DNA from: Hydractinia symbiolongicarpus | Taxonomy: Eukaryota; Cnidaria; Hydrozoa; Anthoathecata; Hydractiniidae | DNA length: 64,000 bases | Direction of reading: 5' to 3' | Assembly: GCF_029227915.1 (NCBI RefSeq) | Contig: NC_079882.1 | Location: 15,698,501 to 15,762,500 of the forward strand | Shown here: positions 39,538 to 52,259 of the stretch, piece after piece | Layout of the letters: each line of letters opens with the position of its first letter | Numbering within the stretch: the stretch's first letter is position 1 | Translations under genes and position numbers: made by a program | Notes under the pieces: model-generated | Seen by the model: only the letters and a program-made list of their open reading frames with translations | Told to the model about the DNA's origin: nothing | Database searches by the model: none

Positions 39538-40992
39538 TTAGACTGCAAAAGGCCATATTACAGCCTTTATAGGACTGTGCACGTAGTTAAGAGTGTTGTA
39601 AAGCAATGGCGCTAATGAAAACGACTTGGGACGTTGTAGCGCATTGAGACTGTAAGGACTAGGCCAATGGTAACCTGCGCAGACAGGTGAAACCACGTGA
39701 TTTACGTGTGAGGCCTTTATTAGACTGCAAAAGGCCATATTACAGCCTTTATAGGACTGTGCACGTAGTTAAGAGTGTTGTAAAGCAATGGCGCTAATGA
39801 AAACGACTTGGGACGTTGTAGCACATGGAGACTGGAAGGACTAGACCAATGGTAGCCTGCGCAGGCAGATGGAACCATGTGATTTACGTGTGAGGCCTTT
39901 ACTAGACCGCAAAAGGCCAAATTACAGCCTTTATAGGACTGTGCACGTAGTTAAGAGTGTTGTAAGGCAACGGCGCTAATGAAAACGACTTGGGACGTTG
40001 TAGCGCATTGAAATTGGAAGGACTAGGCCAATGGTAACCTGCGCAGACCGGTGAAACTATGTGATTTACATGTGAGGCCTTTATTAGACTGCAAAAGGCC
40101 ATATTACAGCCTTTATAGGACTGTGCACGTAGTTAAGAGTGTTGTAAAGCAACGGCGCCAATGAAAACGACTTGGGACGTTGTAGCGCATTGAGACTGTA
40201 AGGACTAGGCCAATGGTAACCTGCGCAGACAGGTGAAACCACGTGATTTACGTGTGAGGCCTTTATTAGACTGCAAAAGGCCATATTATAGCTTTTATAG
40301 GACTGTGCACGTAGTTAAGAGTGTTCTAAGGCAACTTCGCCAATGAAAACGACTTGGGACGTTGTAGCACATTGAGACTGGAAGGACTAGGCCAATGGGA
40401 ACCTGCACAGGCAAATGGAACCACGTGATTTACGTGTGAGGCCTTTATTAGACTGCAAAAGGCCATAATACAGCCTTTATAGGACTAGGACGTAGTTAAG
40501 AGTGTTCTAAAGCAACTTTGCTAATGAAAACGACTTGGGACGTTGTAGCGCATTGAGACTGGAAGGACTAGGCCAATGGTAACCTGCGCAGAGCGGTGAA
40601 ACCACGTGATTTACGTGTGAGGCCTTTATTAGACTGCAAAAGGCCATATTACAGCCTTGATAGGACTGTGCACGTATTTAAGAGTGTTGTAAGGCAACAG
40701 CGATAATGAAAACGACTTGAGACGTTGTAGCGCAGTTAGACTGGAAGGAATAGTCCAATGGTAACCTGCGTAGACCGATGAAACCACGTGATTAACGTGT
40801 GAGGCCTTTATTAGACTGCAAAAGGCCAAATTACAGCCTTTATAGGACTGTGCACGTAGTTAAGAGTGTTGTAAGGCAACGGCGCTAATGAAAACCACTT
40901 GGAACGTTGTAGTGCATTGAGACTGGAAGGAATGGTCCAATGGTAACCTGCGTAGGCAGATGGAACCACGTGATTTACGTGTGAGGACTTTA
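39538..40992. repeat. HOR-D copy 3
   Basis: It matches copy 2 at offset 2,451 and carries copy-2-specific bases, so copies 2 and 3 plus the spacer were amplified together as a 2,451-bp unit. Confidence 0.85.
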
Positions 40993-41618
40993 TTAGACTG
41001 CAAAAGGCCATATTACAGCCTTTATAGGACTGTGCACGTAGTTAAGAGTGTTGTAAGGCAACGGCGCTAATGAAAACCACTTGGAACGTTGTAGTGCTTT
41101 GAGACTGGAAGGAATGGTCCAATGGTAACCTGCGTAGGCAGATGGAACCACGTGATTTACGTGTGAGGACTTTATTAGACTGCAAAAGGCCATATTACAG
41201 CCTTTATAGGACTGTGCACGTAGTTAAGAGTGTTGTAAAGCAATGGCGCTAATGAAAACGAGTTGGGACGTTGTAGCACATGGAGACTGGAAGGACTAGA
41301 CCAATGGTAACCTGCGCAGGCAGGTGAAACCACGTGATTTACGTATGAAGCCTTTACTAGACCGCAAAAGGCCAAATTACAGCCTTTATAGGACTGTGCA
41401 CGTAGTTAAGAGTGTTGTAAGGCAACGGCGCTAATGAAAACGACTTGGGACGTTGTAGCGCATTGAAATTGGAAGGACTAGGCCAATGGTAACCTGCGCA
41501 GACAGGTGAAACCACGTGATTTACGTGTGAGGCCTTTATTAGACTGCAAAAGGCCATATTACAGCCTTTATAGGACTGTGCACGTAGTTAAGAGTGTTGT
41601 AAAGCAACGGCGCCAATG
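40993..41618. repeat. Second copy of the HOR-D spacer
   Basis: It repeats 38,542-39,167 at offset 2,451, including TAGTGCTTTGAG. After the 86-bp monomer it continues into HOR-C-type sequence, not into the hybrid monomer of the first spacer. Confidence 0.82.
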
Positions 41619-43626
41619 ACTTTACTACACTGTAAAAGGCCATAATACAGCCTTTATAGGACTGTGCACGTAGTTAAGAGTGTTCTAAGGCAACTTCGCC
41701 AATGAAAACGACTTGGGACGTTGTAGTGCATTGAGACTGGAAGGAATAGTCCAATGGTAACCTGCGAAGGCAGATGGAACCACGTGATTTACGTGTGAGG
41801 CCTTTATTAGACTGCAAAAGGCCATATTACAGACTTTATAGGACTGTGCACGTAGTTAAGAGTGTTGTAAAGCAATGGCGCTTATGAAAACGAATTGGGA
41901 CGTTGTAGCACATGGAGACTGGAAGGACTAGACCAATGGTAATCTGCGCAGGCAGGTGAAACCACGTGATTTACGTATGAAGCCTTTACTAGACTGCAAA
42001 AGGCCAAATTACAGCCTTTATAGGACTGTGCACGTAGTTAAGAGTGTTGTAAGGCGACGGCGCTAATGAAAACGACTTGGGACGTTGTAGCGCATTAAGA
42101 CTGGAAGGACTAGGTCAATGGTGACCTGCGCAGACCGGTGAAACTACGTGATTAACGTGTGAGGCCTTTATTAGACTGCAAAGGGCCATATTACAGCCTT
42201 TATAGGACTGTGCACGTAGTTAAGAGAGTTCTAAGGCAACTTTGCCAATGAAAGCGACTTGGCACGTTGTAGCGCATTGAGACTGTAAGGACCAGGCGAA
42301 TGGTAACCTACGCAGACAGGTGAAACCACGTGATTTACGTGTGAGGCCTTTATTAGACTGCAAAAGGCCATATTACAGCCTTTATAGGACTATGCAGGTA
42401 GTTAAGGGTGTTCTAAGGCCACGGCGCTAAGGAAAACCACTTGGAACGTTGTAGTGCATTGAGACTGGAAGGAATAGTACAATGGTAACCTGCGCAGGCA
42501 GATGGAACCACGTGATTTACGTGTGAGGACTTTTTTACACTGCAAAAGTCCAAAATACAGCCTTTATAGGACTGTGCACGTAGTTAAGAGTGTTGTAAGG
42601 CAACAGCGCTAATGAAAACGACTTGGGACGTTGTAGCGCATTGAGACTGTAAGGACTAGGCCAATGGTAACCTGCGCAGACAGGTGAAACCACGTGATTT
42701 ACGTGTGAGGCTTTTATTAGACTGCAAAAGGCCATATTACAGCCTTTATAGGACTGTGCACGTAGTTAAGAGTGTTGTAAGGCAACGGCGCTAATGAAAA
42801 CGACTTTGGACGTTGTAGCGCATTGAGACTGGAAGGACTAGGTCAATGGTGACCTGCGCAGACCGGTGAAACCACGTGATTAACGTGTGAGGCCTTTATT
42901 AGACTGCAAAGGGCCATATTACAGCCTTTATAGGACTGTGCACGTAGTTAAGAGAGTTCTAAGGCAACTTTGCCAATGAAAACGACTTGGGACGTTGTAG
43001 CGCATTGAGACTGTAAGGACTAGGCCAATGGTAACCTACGCAGACAGGTGAAACCACGTGATTTACGTGTGAGGCCTTTATTAGACTGCAAAAGGCCATA
43101 TTACAGCCTTTATAGGACTATGCAGGTAGTTAAGAGTGTTCTAAGGCCACGGCGCTAAGGAAAACCACTTGGAACGTTGTAGTGCATTGAAACTGGAAGG
43201 AATAGTCAAATGGTAACCTGCGCAGGCAGATGGAACCATGTGATTTACGTGTGAGGCCTTTATTAGACTGAAAAAGGCCATATTACAGCCTTTATAGGAC
43301 TGTGCACGTAGTTAAGAGTGTTGTAAAGCAATGGCGCTAATGAAAACGACTTGGGACGTTGTAGCGCATTGAGACTGTAAGGACTAGGCCAATGGTAACC
43401 TGCGCAGACAGGTGAAACCACGTGATTTACGTGTGAGGCCTTTATTAGACTGCAAAAGGCCATATTACAGCCTTTATAGGACTGTGCACGTAGTTAAGAG
43501 TGTTGTAAGGCAACGGCGCTAATGAAAACGACTTTGGACGTTGTAGCGCATTGAGACTGGAAGGACTAGGTCAATGGTGACCTGCGCAGACCGGTGAAAC
43601 CACGTGATTAACGTGTGAGGCCTTTA
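41619..43626. repeat. Displaced HOR-C and tetramer segment
   Basis: It matches 33,302-35,309 at offset 8,317, covering the GCGCTTATG, GGCGACGG, GAGAGTTC, GCTAAGGAAAACC and CTTTGGACG monomers in the same order. Differences include AATAGTACAATGG (42,475) for AATAATACAATGG and GGACTTTTTTACACTG (42,528) for GGACTTTATTACACTG. Confidence 0.8.
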
Positions 43627-45081
43627 TTAGACTACAAAGGGCCATATTACAGCCTTTATAGGAGTGTGCACGTAGTTAAGAGTGTTGTAAAGCAACGGCG
43701 CCAATGAAAACGACTTGGGACGTTGTAGCGCAATGAGACTGTAAGGACTAGGCCAATGGTAACCTGCGCAGACAGGTGAAACCACGTGATTTACGTGTGA
43801 GGCCTTTATTAGACTGCAAAAGGCCATATTACAGCCTTTATAGGACTGTGCACGTAGTTAAGAGTGTTGTAAAGCAATGGCGCTAATGAAAACGACTTGG
43901 GACGTTGTAGCACATGGAGACTGGAAGGACTAGACCAATGGTAGCCTGCGCAGGCAGATGGAACCATGTGATTTACGTGTGAGGCCTTTACTAGACCGCA
44001 AAAGGCCAAATTACAGCCTTTATAGGACTGTGCACGTAGTTAAGAGTGTTGTAAGGCAACGGCGCTAATGAAAACGACTTGGGACGTTGTAGCGCATTGA
44101 AATTGGAAGGACTAGGCCAATGGTAACCTGCGCAGACCGATGAAACTACGTGATTTACGTGTGAGGCCTTTATTAGACTGCAAAAGGCCATATTACAGCC
44201 TTTATAGGACTGTGCACGTAGTTAAGAGTGTTGTAAAGCAACGGCGCCAATGAAAACGACTTGGGACGTTGTAGCGCATTGAGACTGTAAGGACTAGGCC
44301 AATGGTAACCTGCGCAGACAGGTGAAACCACGTGATTTACGTGTGAGGCCTTTATTAGACTGCAAAAGGCCATATTATAGCTTTTATAGGACTGTGCACG
44401 TAGTTAAGAGTGTTCTAAGGCAACTTCGCCAATGAAAACGACTTGGGACGTTGTAGCACATTGAGACTGGAAGGACTAGGCCAATGGGAACCTGCACAGG
44501 CAAATGGAACCACGTGATTTACGTGTGAGGCCTTTATTAGACTGCAAAAGGCCATAATACAGCCTTTATAGGACTAGGACGTAGTTAAGAGTGTTCTAAA
44601 GCAACTTTGCTAATGAAAACGACTTGGGACGTTGTAGCGCATTGAGACTGGAAGGACTAGGCCAATGGTAACCTGCGCAGACCGGTGAAACCACGTGATT
44701 TACGTGTGAGGCCTTTATTAGACTGCAAAAGGCCATATTACAGCCTTGATAGGACTGTGCACGTATTTAAGAGTGTTGTAAGGCAACAGCGATAATGAAA
44801 ACGACTTGAGACGTTGTAGTGCAGTTAGACTGGAAGGAATAGTCCAATGGTAACCTGCGCAGACCGATGAAACCACGTGATTAACGTGTGAGGCCTTTAT
44901 TAGACTGCAAAAGGTCAAATTACAGCCTTTATAGGACTGTGCACGTAGTTAAGAGTGTTGTAAGGCAACGGCGCTAATGAAAACCACTTGGAACGTTGTA
45001 GTGCATTGAGACTGGAAGGAATGGTCCAATGGTAACCTGCGTAGGCAGATGGAACCACGTGATTTACGTGTGAGGACTTTA
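43627..45081. repeat. HOR-D copy 4
   Basis: It matches copy 1 at offset 7,995. It retains CTACGTGATTTACGTG (near 44,147) and CTGCGCAGACCG, so it is closer to copy 1 than to copies 2 and 3 at those sites. The CAAAAGGTCAAATT change near 44,911 removes the usual antisense ATG. Confidence 0.83.
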
Positions 45082-46536
45082 TTAGACTGCAAAAGGCCAT
45101 ATTACAGCCTTTATAGGACTGTGCACGTAGTTAAGAGTGTTGTAAGGCAACGGCGCTAATGAAAACCACTTGGAACGTTGTAGTGCATTGAGACTGGAAG
45201 GAATGGTCCAATGGTAACCTGCGTAGGCAGATGGAACCACGTGATTTACGTGTGAGGACTTTATTAGACTGCAAAAGGCCATATTACAGCCTTTATAGGA
45301 CTGTGCACGTAGTTAAGAGTGTCTTAAGGCAACGGCGCTAATGAAAACGACTTGAGACGTTGTAGCACATTGAAACTGAAAGGACTAAGCCAATGGAAAC
45401 CTGCACAGGCAAATGGAACCACGTGATTTACGTGTGAGGCCTTTATTAGACCGCAAAAGGCCAAATTACAGCCTTTATAGGACTGTGCACGTAGTTAAGA
45501 GTGTTGTAAGGCAACGGCGCTAATGAAAACGACTTGGGACGTTGTAGCGCATTGAAATTGGAAGGACTAGGCCAATGGTAACCTGCGCAGACCGGTGAAA
45601 CTACGTGATTTACGTGTGAGGCCTTTATTAGACTGCAAAAGGCCATATTACAGCCTTTATAGGACTGTGCACGTAGTTAAGAGTGTTGTAAAGCAACGGC
45701 GCCAATGAAAACGACTTGGGACGTTGTAGCGCATTGAGACTGTAAGGACTAGGCCAATGGTAACCTGCGCAGACAGGTGAAACCACGTGATTTACGTGTG
45801 AGGCCTTTATTAGACTGCAAAAGGCCATATTATAGCTTTTATAGGACTGTGCACGTAGTTAAGAGTGTTCTAAGGCAACTTTGCCAATGAAAACGACTTG
45901 GGACGTTGTAGCACATTGAGACTGGAAGGACTAGGCCAATGGGAACCTGCACAGGCAAATGGAACCACGTGATTTACGTGTGAGGCCTTTATTAGACTGC
46001 AAAAGGCCATAATACAGCCTTTATAGGACTAGGACGTAGTTAAGAGTGTTCTAAGGCAACTTCGCTAATGGAAACTACTTGGGACGTTGTAGCGCATTGA
46101 GACTGGAAGGACTAGGCCAATGGTAACCTGCGCAGACCGGTGAAACCACGTGATTTACGTGTGAGGCCTTTATTAGACTGCAAAAGGCCATATTACAGCC
46201 TTTATAGGACTGTGCACGTATTTAAGAGTGTTGTAAGGCAACAGCGATAATGAAAACGACTTGAGACGTTGTAGCGCATTTAGACTGGAAGGAATAGTCC
46301 AATGGTAACCTGCGCAGACCGATGAAACCACGTGATTAACGTGTGAGGCCTTTATTAGACTGCAAAAGGCCAAATTACAGCCTTTATAGGACTGTGCACG
46401 TAGTTAAGAGTGTTGTAAGGCAACGGCGCTAATGAAAACCACTTGGAACGTTGTAGTGCATTGAGACTGGAAGGAATGGTCCAATGGTAACCTGCGTAGG
46501 CAGATGGAACCACGTGATTTACGTGTGAGGACTTTA
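45082..46536. repeat. HOR-D copy 5
   Basis: It repeats copy 4 at offset 1,455. The second monomer is replaced by a GTGTCTTAAGG monomer (near 45,320) of the kind found in HOR-A and B. It also keeps TTTATAGGACTGTGCACGTA where copies 1-4 have CTTGATAGGAC in the ACAGCGATAATG monomer, and has GGAAACTACTTGG near 46,070. Confidence 0.8.
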
Positions 46537-49127
46537 TTAGACTGCAAAATGCCATATTACAGCCTTTATAGGACTGTTCACGTAGTTAAGAGTGTCTTAA
46601 GGCAACGGCGCTAATGAAAACGACTTGAGACGTTGTAGCATATAGAAACTGAAAGGACTAAGCCAATGAAAACCTGCACAGGCAAATGCAACCACGTGAT
46701 TTACGTGTGAGGCCTTTATTAGACTGCAAAAGGCCATAATACAGCCTTTATAGGACTGTGCACGTAGTTAAGAGTGTTGTAAGGCAACGGCGCTAATGAA
46801 AACCACTTGGAACGTTGTAGTGCATTGAGACTGGAAGGAATGGTCCAATGGTAACCTGCGTAGGCAGATGGAACCACGTGATTTACGTGTGAGGACTTTA
46901 TTAGACTGCAAAAGCCCATATTACAGCCTTTATAGGACTGTGCACGTAGTTAAGAGTGTCTTAAGGCAACGGCGCTAATGAAAACGACTTGAGACGTTGT
47001 AGCACATTGAAACTGAAAGGACTAAGCCAATGGAAACCTGCACAGGCAAATGGAACCACGTGATTTACGTGTGAGGCTTTTATTAGACTGCAAAAGGCCA
47101 TAATACAGCCTTTATAGGACTGTGGACGTAGTTAAGAGTGTTCTAAGGCAACTTCGCTAATGAAAACGACTTGGAACGTTGTAACGCATTGAGAATGGAA
47201 GGACTAGGTCAATGGTGACCTGCGCAGACCGGTGAAACCACGTGATTAACGTGTGAGGCCTTTATTAGACTGTAAAGGGCCATATTACAGCCTTTATAGG
47301 ACTGTGCACGTAGTTAAGAGTGTTCTAAGGCAACTTCGCCATTGAAAATGACTTGGGACGTTGTAGCGCATTGAGACTGTAAGGACTAGGCCAATGGTAA
47401 GCTACGCAGACAGGTGAAACCACGTGATTTACGTGTGAGGCCTTTATTACACTGCAAAAGGCCATATTACAGCCTTTATAGGACTGTGCACGTAGTTAAG
47501 AGTGTTGTAAAGCAACGGCGCCAATGAAAACGACTTGGGACGTTGTAGCGCATTGAGACTGTAAGGACTAGGCCAATGGTAACCTACGCAGACAGGTGAA
47601 ACCACGTGATTTACGTGTGAGGCCTTTATTACACTGCAAAAGGCCATATTACAGCCTTTATAGGACTGTGCACGTAGTTAAGAGTGTTGTAAAGCAACGG
47701 CGCCAATGAAAACGACTTGGGACGTTGTAGCGCATTGAGACTGTAAGGACTAGGCCAATGGTAACCTGCGCAGACGGGTGAAACCACGTGATTTACGTGT
47801 GAGGCCTTTATTAGACTGCAAAAGGCCATATTACAGCCTTTATAGGACTGTGCACGTAGTTAAGAGTGCTGTAAAGCAACGGCGCCGATGAAAACGACTT
47901 GGGACGTTGTAGCGCATTGAGACTGTAAGGACTAGGCCAATGGTAACCTACGCAGACAGGTGAAACCACGTGATTTACGTGTGAGGCCTTTATTACACTG
48001 CAAAAGGCCATATTACAGCCTTTATAGGACTGTGCACGTAGTTAAGAGTGTTGTAAAGCAACGGCGCCAATGAAAACGACTTGGGACGTTGTAGCGCATT
48101 GAGACTGTAAGGACTAGGCCAATGGTAACCTGCGCAGACAGGTGAAACCACGTGATTTACGTGTGAGGCCTTTATTAGACTGCAAAAGGCCATATTACAG
48201 CCTTTATAGGACTGTGCACGTAGTTAAGAGTGTTCTAAGGCAACTTCGCCAATGAAAACGACTTGGGACGTTGTAGTGCATTGAGACTGGAAGGAATAGT
48301 CAAATGGCAACCTGCGCAGCCAGATGGAACTATGTGATTTACGTGTGAGGCCTTTATTAGAATGCAAAAGGCCATATTACAGCCTTTATAGGACTGTGCA
48401 CGTAGTTCAGAGTGTTGTAAAGCAATGGCGCTAATGAAAACGACTTGGGACGTTGTAGCACATGGAGACTGGAAGGACTAGACCAATGGTAACCTGCGCA
48501 GGCAGGTGAAACCACGTGATTTACGTATGAAGCCTTTACTAGACCGCAAAAGGCCAAATACAGCCTTTATAGGACTGTGCACGTAGTTAAGAGTGTTGTA
48601 AGGCAACGGCGCTAATGAAAACGACTTGGGACGTTGTAGCGCATTGAAATTGGAAGGACTAGGCCAATGGTAACCTGCGCAGACCGGTAAAACCACGTGA
48701 TTTACGTGTGAGGCCTTTATTAGACTGCAAAAGGCCATATTACAGCCTTTATGGGACTGTGCACGTAGTTAAGAGTGTTGCAAAGCAACGGCGCCAATGA
48801 AAACGACTTGGGACGTTGTAGCGCATTGAGACTGTAAGGACTAGGCCAATGGTAACCTGCGCAGACAGGTGAAACCACGTGATTTACGTGTGAGGCCTTT
48901 ATTAGACTGCAAAAGGCCATATTACAGCCTTTATAAGACTGTGCACGTAGTTAAGAGTGTTGTAAAGCAACGGCGCCAATGACTTTACTACACTGTAAAA
49001 GGCCATAATACAGCCTTTATAGGACTGTGCACGTAGTTAAGAGTGTTCTAAGGCAACTTTGCCAATGAAAACGACTTGGGACGGTGTAGTGCATTGAGAC
49101 TGGAAGGAATAGTCCAATGGTAACCTG
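46537..49127. repeat. Displaced copy of super-unit B sequence
   Basis: Starting with the private AAAATGCCATATTAC (46,548), it follows 21,399 onward at offset 25,138, then from about 48,200 at offset 24,774, that is, 364 bp (two monomers) shorter. It includes the 181-bp monomer (48,556) and the 86-bp monomer (48,981/48,982). Private changes include GTTCACGTAG (46,577), GAGTGCTGTAAAG (47,866) and CAGACGGGTG (47,771). Confidence 0.83.
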
Positions 49128-50027
49128 CGCAGACCGATGAAACCACGTGATTAACGTGTGAGGCCTGCAAAAGGCCAAATTACAGCCTTTATAGGACTGT
49201 GCACGTAGTTAAGAGTGTTGTAAGGCAACGGCGCTAATGAAAACCACTTGGAACGTTGTAGTGCATTGAGACTGGAAGGAATGGTCCAATGGTAACCTGC
49301 GTAGGCAGATGGAACCACGTGATTTACGTGTGAGGCCTTTATTAGCGTGCAAAGGGCCATATTACAGCCTTTATAGGACTGTGCACGTAGTTAAGAGTGT
49401 TGTAAGGCAACGGCGCTAGTGAAAACGACTTGGGACGTTGTAGCGCATTGAGACTGGAAGGACTAGGTCAATGGTGACCTGCGCAGACCGGTGAAACCAC
49501 GTGATTAACGTGTGAGGCCTTTATTAGACTGCAAAGGGCCATATTACAGCCTTTATAGGACTGTGCACGTAGTTAAGAGTGTTGTTAAGCAACGGCGCCA
49601 ATGAAAACGACTTGGGACGTTGTAGCGCATTGAGACTGTAAGGACTAGGCCAATGGTAACCTACGCAGACAGGTGAAACCACGTGATTTACGTGTGAGGC
49701 CTTTATTACACTGCAAAAGGCCATATTACAGCCTTTATAGGACTGTGCACGTAGTTAAGAGTGTTGTAAAGCAACGGCGCCAATGAAAACGACTTGGGAC
49801 GTTGTAGCGCATTGAGACTGTAAGGACTAGGCCAATGGTAACGTGCGCAGACAGGTGAAACCACGTGATTTACGTGTGAGGCCTTTATTAGACTGCAAAA
49901 GGCCATATTACAGCCTTTATAGGACTGTGCACGTAGTTAAGAGTGTTCTAAGGCAACTTCGCCAATGAAAACGACTTGGGACGTTGTAGTGCATTGAGAC
50001 TGGAAGGAGTAGTCAAATGGCAACCTG
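49128..50027. repeat. Lead-in monomers to HOR-E, with an 11-bp deletion
   Basis: The join with the preceding block is in GCGCAGACCGATG near 49,127. At about 49,165 GTGAGGCCTGCAAAAGG lacks 11 bp of the usual GGCCTTTATTAGACTGC. The related monomer at about 50,974 has the intact sequence. 49,151-49,478 recurs at 50,983-51,310 (offset 1,832), including the rare TTATTAGCGTGCAAAGGGCC. Confidence 0.75.
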
Positions 50028-51304
50028 CGCAGGCAGATGGAACTATGTGATTTACGTGTGAGGCCTTTATTAGACTGCAAAAGGCCATATTACAGCCTTT
50101 ATAGGACTGTGCACGTAGTTAAGAGTGTTGTAGAGCAATGGCGCTAATGAAAACGACTTGGGACGTTGTAGCACATGGAGACTGGAAGGACTAGACCAAT
50201 GGTAACCTGCGCAGGCAGGTGAAACCACGTGATTTACGTATGAAGCCTTTACTAGACCGCAAAAGGCCAAATTACAGCCTTTATAGGACTGTGCACGTAG
50301 TTAAGAGTGTTGTAAGGCAACGGCGCTAATGAAAACGACTTGGGACGTTGTAGCGCATTGAAATTGGAAGGACTAGGCCAATGGTAACCTGCGCAGACCG
50401 GTGAAACCACGTGATTTACGTGTGAGGCCTTTATTAGACGGCAAAAGGCCATATTACAGCCTTTATAGGACTGTGCACGTAAGAGTTAAGAGTGTTGTAA
50501 AGCAATGGCGCTAATGAAAACGACTTGGGATGTTGTAGCGCATTGAGACTGTAAGGACTAGACCAATGGTAACATGCGCAGACAGGTGAAACAACGTGAT
50601 TTACATGTGAGGCCTTTATTAGACTGCAAAAGGCCATAATACAGCCTTTATAGGACTGTGCACGTAGTTAAGAGTGTTCTAAGGCAACTTCGCCAATGAA
50701 AACGACTTGGGACGTTGTAGTGCATTGAGACTGGAAGGAATAGTCCAATGGTAACCTGCGAAGGCAGATGGAACCACGTGATTTACGTCTGAGGCCTTTA
50801 TTAGACTGCAAAAGGCCATATTACAGCCTTTATAGGATTGTGCACGTAGTTAAGAGTGTTGTAAAGCAATGGCGCTAATGAAAACGAGTTGGAACGTTGT
50901 AGCACATGGAGACTGGAAGGACTAGACCAATGGTAACCTGCGCAGGCAGGTGAAACCACGTGATTAACGTGTGAGGCCTTTATTAGACTGCAAAAGGCCA
51001 AATTACAGCCTTTATAGGACTGTGCACGTAGTTAAGAGTGTTGTAAGGCAACGGCGCTAATGAAAACCACTTGGAACGTTGTAGTGCATTGAGACTGGAA
51101 GGAATGGTCCAATGGTAACCTGCGTAGGCAGATGGAACCACGTGATTTACGTGTGAGGCCTTTATTAGCGTGCAAAGGGCCATATTACAGCCTTTATAGG
51201 ACTGTGCACGTAGTTAAGAGTGTTGTAAGGCAACGGCGCTAGTGAAAACGACTTGGGACGTTGTAGCGCATTGAGACTGGAAGGACTAGGTCAATGGTGA
51301 CCTG
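50028..51304. repeat. HOR-E copy 1 (1,277-bp heptamer)
   Basis: Seven units, one of which is the 185-bp form (CACGTAAGAG near 50,475), giving 7 x 182 + 3. Marks include GTTGTAGAGCAATGG, TTATTAGACGGCAAAAGG and GGGATGTTGTAG. Confidence 0.82.
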
Positions 51305-52259
51305 CGCAGGCAGATGGAACTATGTGATTTACGTGTGAGGCCTTTATTAGACTGCAAAAGGCCATATTACAGCCTTTATAGGACTGTGCACGTAGTTAAG
51401 AGTGTTGTAGAGCAATGGCGCTAATGAAAACGACTTGGGACGTTGTAGCACATGGAGACTGGAAGGACTAGACCAATGGTAACCTGCGCAGGCAGGTGAA
51501 ACCACGTGATTTACGTATGAAGCCTTTACTAGACCGCAAAAGGCCAAATTACAGCCTTTATAGGACTGTGCACGTAGTTAAGAGTGTTGTAAGGCAACGG
51601 CGCTAATGAAAACGACTTGGGACGTTGTAGCGCATTGAAATTGGAAGGACTAGGCCAATGGTAACCTGCGCAGACCGGTGAAACCACGTGATTTACGTGT
51701 GAGGCCTTTATTAGACGGCAAAAGGCCATATTACAGCCTTTATAGGACTGTGCACGTAAGAGTTAAGAGTGTTGTAAAGCAATGGCGCTAATGAAAACGA
51801 CTTGGGATGTTGTAGCGCATTGAGACTGTAAGGACTAGACCAATGGTAACCTGCGCAGACAGGTGAAACAACGTGATTTACGTGTGAGGCCTTTATTAGA
51901 CTGCAAAAGGCCATAATACAGCCTTTATAGGACTGTGCACGTAGTTAAGAGTGTTCTAAGGCAACTTCGCCAATGAAAACGACTTGGGACGTTGTAGTGC
52001 ATTGAGACTGGAAGGAATAGTCCAATGGTAACCTGCGAAGGCAGATGGAACCACGTGATTTACGTGTGAGGCCTTTATTAGACTGCAAAAGGCCATATTA
52101 CAGCCTTTATAGGATTGTGCACGTAGTTAAGAGTGTTGTAAAGCAATGGCGCTAATGAAAACGAGTTGGAACGTTGTAGCACATGGAGACTGGAAGGACT
52201 AGACCAATGGTAACCTGCGCAGGCAGGTGAAACCACGTGATTTACGTATGAAGCCTTTA
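51305..52259. repeat. HOR-E copy 2 (partial)
   Basis: It matches copy 1 at offset 1,277 up to about 52,230. There copy 1 has GATTAACGTGTGAGGCC and this copy GATTTACGTATGAAGCC, leading into HOR-F. The left join near 51,300-51,310 puts sequence equivalent to 49,478 next to sequence equivalent to 50,028, skipping 546 bp (three monomers). Confidence 0.78.
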
